NCBI GenBank assembly: GCA_002213445.1
Contig: NJIE01000022.1
Coordinates: 62,001-126,000, forward strand
DNA: 64,000 nucleotides
Source of the DNA: Xenophilus sp. AP218F
Lineage (GTDB): Bacteria; Pseudomonadota; Gammaproteobacteria; Burkholderiales; Chromobacteriaceae
Direction: 5' to 3'
The notes under the pieces are model-generated. The model saw only the letters and a program-made list of their open reading frames with translations. It made no database searches and was not told the origin of the DNA. The position numbers were made by a program, and so were the translations under genes. Position 1 is the stretch's first letter. Every line of letters begins with the position of its first letter. Positions 56,979 through 64,000 of the stretch are shown here, in pieces.

Positions 56979-58004
56979 TCAGCTCCAGTCCAGAATCACC
57001 TTGCCGCTCTGGCCGGAGAGCATGGCGGCGAAGCCCTGCTCGAAATCGCCCACCTTGAAATGGTGGGTGATGATGGGGGTGATGTCGAGGCCGGACTGGA
57101 TCAGCGCCACCATCTTGTACCAGGTCTCGAACATCTCGCGGCCGTAGATGCCCTTGATTTCCAGACCCTTGAAGATCACCTGGTTCCAGTCGATGGCGGT
57201 ATTGGCCGGCGGAATGCCGAGCAAGGCCACCTTGCCGCCGTGGTTCATCGTCTCCAGCATCTGGCGGAAAGCCTGCGGGTTGCCGGACATTTCCAGGCCG
57301 ACGTCGAAACCTTCGGTCATGCGCAGCGCTTGCATCACCGTCTTCAAGTCTTCCTTGGCGACGTTGACGGCGCGGGTGGCCCCCATCTTCCTGGCCAGCT
57401 CCAGCCGGTAATCGTTGACGTCGGTGATCACCACGTGGCGCGCGCCGACGTGTTTGGCGATGGCCACCGCCATGATGCCGATCGGGCCGGCGCCGGTGAT
57501 CAGCACATCCTCGCCCACCAGGTTGAAGCTCAACGCGGTGTGCACGGCGTTGCCGAAGGGGTCGAAAATGGACGCCAGATCGTCGGAGATATCGTCCGGA
57601 ATCGGGAAGGCGTTGAAGGCCGGAATCACCAGGTATTCGGCGAACGCGCCTTCGCGGTTGACGCCCACGCCGGTGGTGTTGCGGCACAGGTGGCGGCGGC
57701 CGGCGCGACAATTGCGGCAATGGCCACAAGTGATGTGGCCTTCGCCGGACACGCGCTGCCCGATCTGGAAACCCTGCACTTCGGAACCCATGCCGGCGAC
57801 GACGCCGACGTATTCGTGACCGACGTGCATCGGCACCGGAATGGTCTTCTGCGCCCAGTCGTCCCAGTTCCAGATGTGGATGTCGGTGCCGCAGATCGCG
57901 GTCTTGACGATCTTGATCAAGAGATCGTTATGGCCGACTTCCGGCATCGGAACGTCGGTCATGGAGAGGCCGGGAGCGGCCTGCAGTTTGGCTAGTGCTT
58001 TCAT
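56979..58004 (-). CDS. tdh: L-threonine 3-dehydrogenase
   Basis: NAD+- and zinc-dependent oxidation of threonine to 2-amino-3-ketobutyrate. 341 residues, as in E. coli. Catalytic zinc ligands are in [15 protein letters not shown] and [10 protein letters not shown]; structural zinc cysteines are in [15 protein letters not shown]; the nucleotide loop is [19 protein letters not shown] ribosome site. Works with Kbl, whose gene lies 161 bases upstream on the same strand. Confidence 0.97.
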   Translation of the reverse strand: MKALAKLQAAPGLSMTDVPMPEVGHNDLLIKIVKTAICGTDIHIWNWDDWAQKTIPVPMHVGHEYVGVVAGMGSEVQGFQIGQRVSGEGHITCGHCRNCRAGRRHLCRNTTGVGVNREGAFAEYLVIPAFNAFPIPDDISDDLASIFDPFGNAVHTALSFNLVGEDVLITGAGPIGIMAVAIAKHVGARHVVITDVNDYRLELARKMGATRAVNVAKEDLKTVMQALRMTEGFDVGLEMSGNPQAFRQMLETMNHGGKVALLGIPPANTAIDWNQVIFKGLEIKGIYGREMFETWYKMVALIQSGLDITPIITHHFKVGDFEQGFAAMLSGQSGKVILDWS

Positions 58005-58165
58005 GAAAACCTCATTCTTGCCGCGGCATGCCGCGACAATATTTTAAGCCGCGGAAACACACCGAAGAACGCGAAAAGGCTATCGCTCCTTGCAAAGCGC
58101 CAAGGCAACCCATCCCTCGGTTTGCTTCCGTGCCTTTCCGTGTGGCGCCGCGGCTCATTCCTGAC

Positions 58166-59365
<1,200 letters not shown>

Positions 59366-59506
59366 GGCGATCCTTTTATGGTGGGCCGTGACTCGGCACG
59401 GCGCGGCCCGCCGCCAGCCAGGCGGCGAAGCGAATGGGCGAGAGGGTGGGCGCCCCCGCAAACTGGGTGCATTCTAGCCCAGAGCCCTGGCCGCCAGCAG
59501 TGACAG

Positions 59507-59719
59507 TTAACCCTGTTTTCCCTTGTCGCTGTCACTTGCGCGCGCCGGCGGCTCGTCATCGTCGCCTTCGGTTTCGTCCTGCCAGCGCAAGGGCGAGACG
59601 CCCGGCGGCAGCTTGGGCGGCGGCTCGCGCCGGGCCAGCCTCGCCAGCGTGGCCAGCACGGTGAAGATCGGGGCGACGATGATCGCCACCCAGAACCAGG
59701 TGGCATGCAGCAAATCCAT
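59507..59719 (-). CDS. Small membrane protein of unknown function
   Basis: 70 residues from ATG 59719 with AGAGGA 6 bases upstream. One TM helix (WFWVAIIVAPIFTVLATLA, about residues 8-26) precedes a polar, Pro-rich then acidic tail (EPPPKLPPGVSPLRW; ETEGDDDEPP). Cytoplasmic tail is likely. It sits between hemB and kbl on the same strand. I do not recognise a family. Confidence 0.72.
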   Translation of the reverse strand: MDLLHATWFWVAIIVAPIFTVLATLARLARREPPPKLPPGVSPLRWQDETEGDDDEPPARASDSDKGKQG

Positions 59720-59807
59720 AATTTTCCTCTCGCCCCCGCAAGCAGGCAAACAAAAACGCCTTCTCCGCTCGGGCAAGAAGGCGTCGGTCCCGCATTCGCC
59801 CGAGGGC

Positions 59808-61272
<1,465 letters not shown>

Positions 61273-62388
61273 ATGAAAAAAACTATTCTGGCCGCAGCCA
61301 TTGCCGCCTCCGTTCCGTTGATCGCTCAAGCAGACGTTACCCTTTACGGCTCCGTTCGCGCCGGCGTATCCATCACCAAAAACACCGATACCAGCTTCAA
61401 CTCGGTCTTCGGCGTTGACGACTTTGGCAGCCGCATCGGCTTCAAGGGCAGCGAAAATCTGGGCAACGGCCTGAAAACCATCTGGCAGGTGGAAACCGGC
61501 TTCGCCGTAGACGGCACCACTGGCAATTCGAGCACAGACTCCGGCACCTTCGCCAACCGTGAGAGCTACGTCGGCCTGCAAGGCGAATTTGGCAAGCTGC
61601 GCATCGGCTATCTGGGCGATATTCTGGGCGACACCGAAGCCACCGACAATCTGTACGGCCCGCGTCGCGACGCTGCCGGCGCAGGCTTCCCGTTGTACGA
61701 AGCCACCGACCTGTTCGGCGCGGACTACGGCGACAGCCGCTTCAAGAACAGCATCCGTTACGACTCCCCGAACGTAGGCGGCTTCACGGCCTCGCTGCAA
61801 TACGGCGCAGGCGAAAAACAAGACGCTGGCGGCATGAAAAAGGGCAACCACGTCGGCACTCGCCTGGCTTACCAGAATTCCGGCTTCTTCGGCGCCTGGG
61901 CCTTCGCCACCAAACTGAATACGACCGGCGACAACAACAGCCTGATCAATCGCCTGGAAGCCGGCTATGACGCCAACAATCTGTACATTGCGGCTACCTA
62001 CAACTGGGTGAACCTGCGCGCCAACGCTTACCAGAAAGACAGCAATGGCAAGCTCAAGATTCCCAACATTTCTCTGCTTCCCGGCGTCGACGACACCGGC
62101 AGCCACAATCTGAAGAACACCAGCTGGGCAATCAACATCGCCTATGCTTTTGGCAACTTCAAACCGTCTATCGTTTACTCCAAGCGCGACAACGCCAAGA
62201 TCAACGGCGTACGCTACCAACTGGGCGCCACCCAGTATGCCGCCGCGGTCGATTACACCGTCAGCAAGCGCACCATGCTGCAAGCGGGTTATGGCCAGGT
62301 GAAGGAAAACGCCGACATGGTGAAAGCCCTAGGCCGAACCAACGACACCTCCTCCACCTATTGGGCAATGGTCAAGCACAACTTCTGA
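61273..62388 (+). CDS. Gram-negative porin 1
   Basis: 371-residue trimeric outer-membrane beta-barrel. Signal peptide MKKTILAAAIAASVPLIAQA, mature start DVTLYGSVRAGV. Typical neisserial/betaproteobacterial general porin: FGSRIGFKGSENLGNGLKTIWQ and GTFANRESYVGLQGEFG; C-terminus ends WAMVKHNF with the terminal phenylalanine needed for BAM insertion. Paralogous to the next porin; it has extra loop residues (about 235-255). Confidence 0.95.
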   Translation: MKKTILAAAIAASVPLIAQADVTLYGSVRAGVSITKNTDTSFNSVFGVDDFGSRIGFKGSENLGNGLKTIWQVETGFAVDGTTGNSSTDSGTFANRESYVGLQGEFGKLRIGYLGDILGDTEATDNLYGPRRDAAGAGFPLYEATDLFGADYGDSRFKNSIRYDSPNVGGFTASLQYGAGEKQDAGGMKKGNHVGTRLAYQNSGFFGAWAFATKLNTTGDNNSLINRLEAGYDANNLYIAATYNWVNLRANAYQKDSNGKLKIPNISLLPGVDDTGSHNLKNTSWAINIAYAFGNFKPSIVYSKRDNAKINGVRYQLGATQYAAAVDYTVSKRTMLQAGYGQVKENADMVKALGRTNDTSSTYWAMVKHNF

Positions 62389-62416
62389 TTTCGCACCCGA
62401 GTCCGATCAAGCTTCG

Positions 62417-62442
62417 AACCACCGCCCCGGCGGTGGTTTTTT
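62417..62442 (+). terminator. Rho-independent terminator of porin 1
   Basis: AACCACCGCC/GGCGGTGGTT perfect stem with a two-base loop and a T run, 29 bases after the stop codon. Confidence 0.92.
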
Positions 62443-62798
62443 CATTCTCGCCCGGCAGCGCTTTGCGAAGCGTCTGGTAATTCAATGTAAAAATACAACA
62501 GTCTGAAACTGTTTAACTACAAACTTTTCATCGCGGACTGCAGGCGTGAAATTTTACTTCATTGCCAAATTACATAAAAATCGCCAGCAGGCACATGGGC
62601 TTATCGGAAATAAAGGCGGAAAACTCTAAAAATTTTCTTTCGGCGACATGAAAAATCCGATGAATTTGTTAATAATTGTTTCTTGACGCAAAGAATCTCT
62701 CTGCGCACACTGGCTCGGCAACAAGGCAGGCCCCACAGCAGGGTCGCCGTTTTCTGGCCTGGCAGGGCCAAATCCAGTAACACAGGGAAGTTTGCGTG
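62443..62798 (+). promoter_or_regulatory. Control region of porin 2
   Basis: About 356 bases, AT-rich, no ORF of note. TTGTTTCTTGACG at 62676-62688 matches the block upstream of porin 1 and may hold the -35 (TTGACG); CACACT 17 bases later is a weak -10. No full FNR site was seen here, unlike porin 1. AGGGAAG precedes the ATG. Confidence 0.45.
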
Positions 62799-63839
62799 AT
62801 GAAAAAAACTATTCTGGCCGCCGCACTGTGCGTTGCCATCCCCTCCTTCGCTCTGGCCGATGTCACCGTATACGGCTCGGTTCGCGCCGGCATCTCCAGC
62901 ATCAAAACCAAAGAAACCAACTTCAAGCAAAGCTTTGGCGTTGATGACTTCGGCAGCCGCATCGGCTTCAAGGGCAGCGAAAATCTGGGCAATGGCCTGA
63001 AGGCCATCTGGCAAGTGGAAACCGGCTTCGGCATCGACGGCACCACCGGCAACTCCAGCACCGACACCGGCACTTTCGCCAACCGCGAATCCTTTGTCGG
63101 TCTGCAAGGCAGCTTCGGTAAAGTACGCGTTGGCCACGTAACCGACCTGCTGTCCGACACCCAGGCGACCGACAACCTGACCTCGCCCCGCCGCGACTTC
63201 AGCGGTGCCATGTTCCCGCTGTACGAAAAGCACAGCTACTACAACGACTTCGGCGATGGCCGTTTCAAGAACAGCGTTCGCTACGACTCGCCGGAATTCG
63301 CCGGCTTCAGTGGCAGCATCCAGTACGGCGCGGGCGAAAAGCAAGACGCTGGCCAAATGAAGCAGGGCAACCATGCAGCCGCCAAGCTGGCGTACAAGAA
63401 CTCCGGCTTCTTCGGCGCATACGCTCACGCTGAGAAATTCAACACCTTCGGTTCCGAAAACCACAAGGTTGACCGCATCGAAGGCGGCTACAGCGCCAAT
63501 GACCTTTACCTGGCGGCGACTTATCAGCGCGCCAAAGCGGCCAAATCCGCCGGCGAAGTGAAAGTTGACGCATGGGCCTTGGCTGCAGGCTACACCATCG
63601 GCCAATGGGTACCGTTCGTGCAGTACTCCCAGCGCGGCGACTACTCGCTGAACGGCCAGAATGTAGCCGACAGCGGCACCAAACAGTGGGCCATTGCCGT
63701 AGATTACAAGCTCAGCAAGCAAACTACCCTGCGCGCCGGCTACGGCGAAGCCAAGCAGGAAAGCCAGGCCCAGAAGATCCACGGCTGGACCGAAGACAAG
63801 GCCACTTCCACCTGGGCCATGGTCAAGCACAACTTCTAA
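62799..63839 (+). CDS. Gram-negative porin 2
   Basis: 346-residue outer-membrane porin from ATG 62799 (a GTG directly before is unlikely to be used). Signal peptide MKKTILAAALCVAIPSFALA, mature start DVTVYGSVRAGI. Highly similar to porin 1 in the first 110 residues (FGSRIGFKGSENLGNGLKAIWQ) and at the end (WAMVKHNF), differing mainly in surface loops. The pair looks like a tandem duplication with separate control. Confidence 0.95.
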   Translation: MKKTILAAALCVAIPSFALADVTVYGSVRAGISSIKTKETNFKQSFGVDDFGSRIGFKGSENLGNGLKAIWQVETGFGIDGTTGNSSTDTGTFANRESFVGLQGSFGKVRVGHVTDLLSDTQATDNLTSPRRDFSGAMFPLYEKHSYYNDFGDGRFKNSVRYDSPEFAGFSGSIQYGAGEKQDAGQMKQGNHAAAKLAYKNSGFFGAYAHAEKFNTFGSENHKVDRIEGGYSANDLYLAATYQRAKAAKSAGEVKVDAWALAAGYTIGQWVPFVQYSQRGDYSLNGQNVADSGTKQWAIAVDYKLSKQTTLRAGYGEAKQESQAQKIHGWTEDKATSTWAMVKHNF

Positions 63840-63868
63840 GCCTTCGCTTCGAGGTTAGGGAATGTCTG

Positions 63869-63896
63869 AACAGCCGCCTTTCTGGGCGGCTGTTTT
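63869..63896 (+). terminator. Rho-independent terminator of porin 2
   Basis: ACAGCCGCC/GGCGGCTGT stem with a TTTCTG loop and TTTT, 30 bases after the stop codon. Confidence 0.92.
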
Positions 63897-63910
63897 GCAT
63901 CTCCGCCATG

Positions 63911-63940
63911 AAAAACGCCAGCCGGAAAACCGGCTGGCGT
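63911..63940 (-). terminator. Terminator of the minus-strand gene at the window end
   Basis: Perfect 11-bp stem ACGCCAGCCGG/CCGGCTGGCGT with an AAAA loop; on the minus strand it is followed by TTTTTC. It lies 22 bases past the stop of the partial gene at 63963. Confidence 0.88.
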
Positions 63941-63962
63941 CGATGGCTTCACGCAGGCGCGC

Positions 63963-64000
63963 TTATTCGAAGAAGTCGCGCAGCTTGTCCATGAAGGACT
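63963..64000 (-). CDS. C-terminal fragment of a truncated gene, possibly DnaJ
   Basis: Only the last 11-12 codons are visible, ending SFMDKLRDFFE then TAA. A following terminator supports a real gene end. The sequence is reminiscent of the C-terminal tail of betaproteobacterial DnaJ (a short helix ending in KxRDFF), but 12 residues cannot prove identity. Confidence 0.45.
   Translation of the reverse strand, partial: SFMDKLRDFFE

Noticed and set aside
63963-64000. Firm assignment of the last fragment as DnaJ
   Set aside because: Only about 12 residues are visible; kept as a low-confidence partial gene.

Overview
The window is a GC-rich chromosomal segment from a betaproteobacterium of the Neisseriales, most probably Chromobacterium or a close relative. 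The basis is overall gene content and order (nadE, lolA, recR-ybaB-dnaX, hrcA, recA-recX, alaS; a trpS cluster; paired Gram-negative porins), the Mg-type HemB, and a PHP phosphoesterase that looks like the characterised C. violaceum Cv1693 family. It is dense, mostly core sequence. I saw no prophage, insertion sequence, CRISPR array, rRNA or tRNA gene.

Layout. 1-16 kb holds the 3' part of nadE, a frameshifted amidase, lolA, a chemoreceptor, recR, ybaB, dnaX, a MltB-type lytic transglycosylase, hrcA, recA-recX, an SRPBCC protein and alaS. 16-26 kb holds a TauE/SafE transporter, a 62-aa unknown gene and a complete kdp potassium locus (a 30-aa membrane ORF, then kdpF, A, B, C, D, E). 26-32.3 kb holds udp, a GNAT acetyltransferase and a minus-strand run ending in trpS (S4 protein, oxidoreductase-like protein, PHP phosphatase, DHFR-like reductase, YciO, site-2 protease, trpS). 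32.3-33.6 kb is an unusual repeat array in which a NadR-like kinase gene is embedded. 33.6-39.5 kb holds an asparaginase and a GntR regulator divergent from a four-gene ABC importer. 39.5-46.3 kb holds a NIT-domain chemoreceptor, a DUF1615 lipoprotein, a solute-binding protein, an NSS symporter and a PAS/degenerate-GGDEF protein. 46.3-61 kb holds mpl, a NhaD-like antiporter, gloA, a YgjP-like peptidase, plsC, gmhB, glyS, a secreted protein, glyQ, a protoporphyrinogen oxidase, tdh-kbl and hemB. 61-64 kb holds two paralogous porins and the end of one more minus-strand gene.

How the genes fit together. KdpFABC is the ATP-driven K+ pump and KdpDE its sensor and regulator. Kbl and Tdh convert threonine to glycine, and glyQ/glyS charge glycine to tRNA. 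HemB and the protoporphyrinogen oxidase serve haem synthesis. Mpl recycles murein peptides, GmhB supplies heptose for LPS, PlsC makes phosphatidic acid and LolA moves lipoproteins to the outer membrane. The GntR gene and the ABC operon share a divergent control region with two similar 10-bp sites.

The signal least explained by known genes is the array at 32.3-33.6 kb: six units, each with two TGTGG cores exactly 11 bp apart. The second core always sits in a DnaA-box-like nonamer, and hairpins with hexa-T loops lie between units. A DnaA-titration or nucleoprotein site (datA-like), or an undescribed repeat family, are the leading ideas. A second candidate is the alaS-tauE spacer, with a perfect FNR palindrome and an orphan rho-independent terminator, possibly a small-RNA gene.
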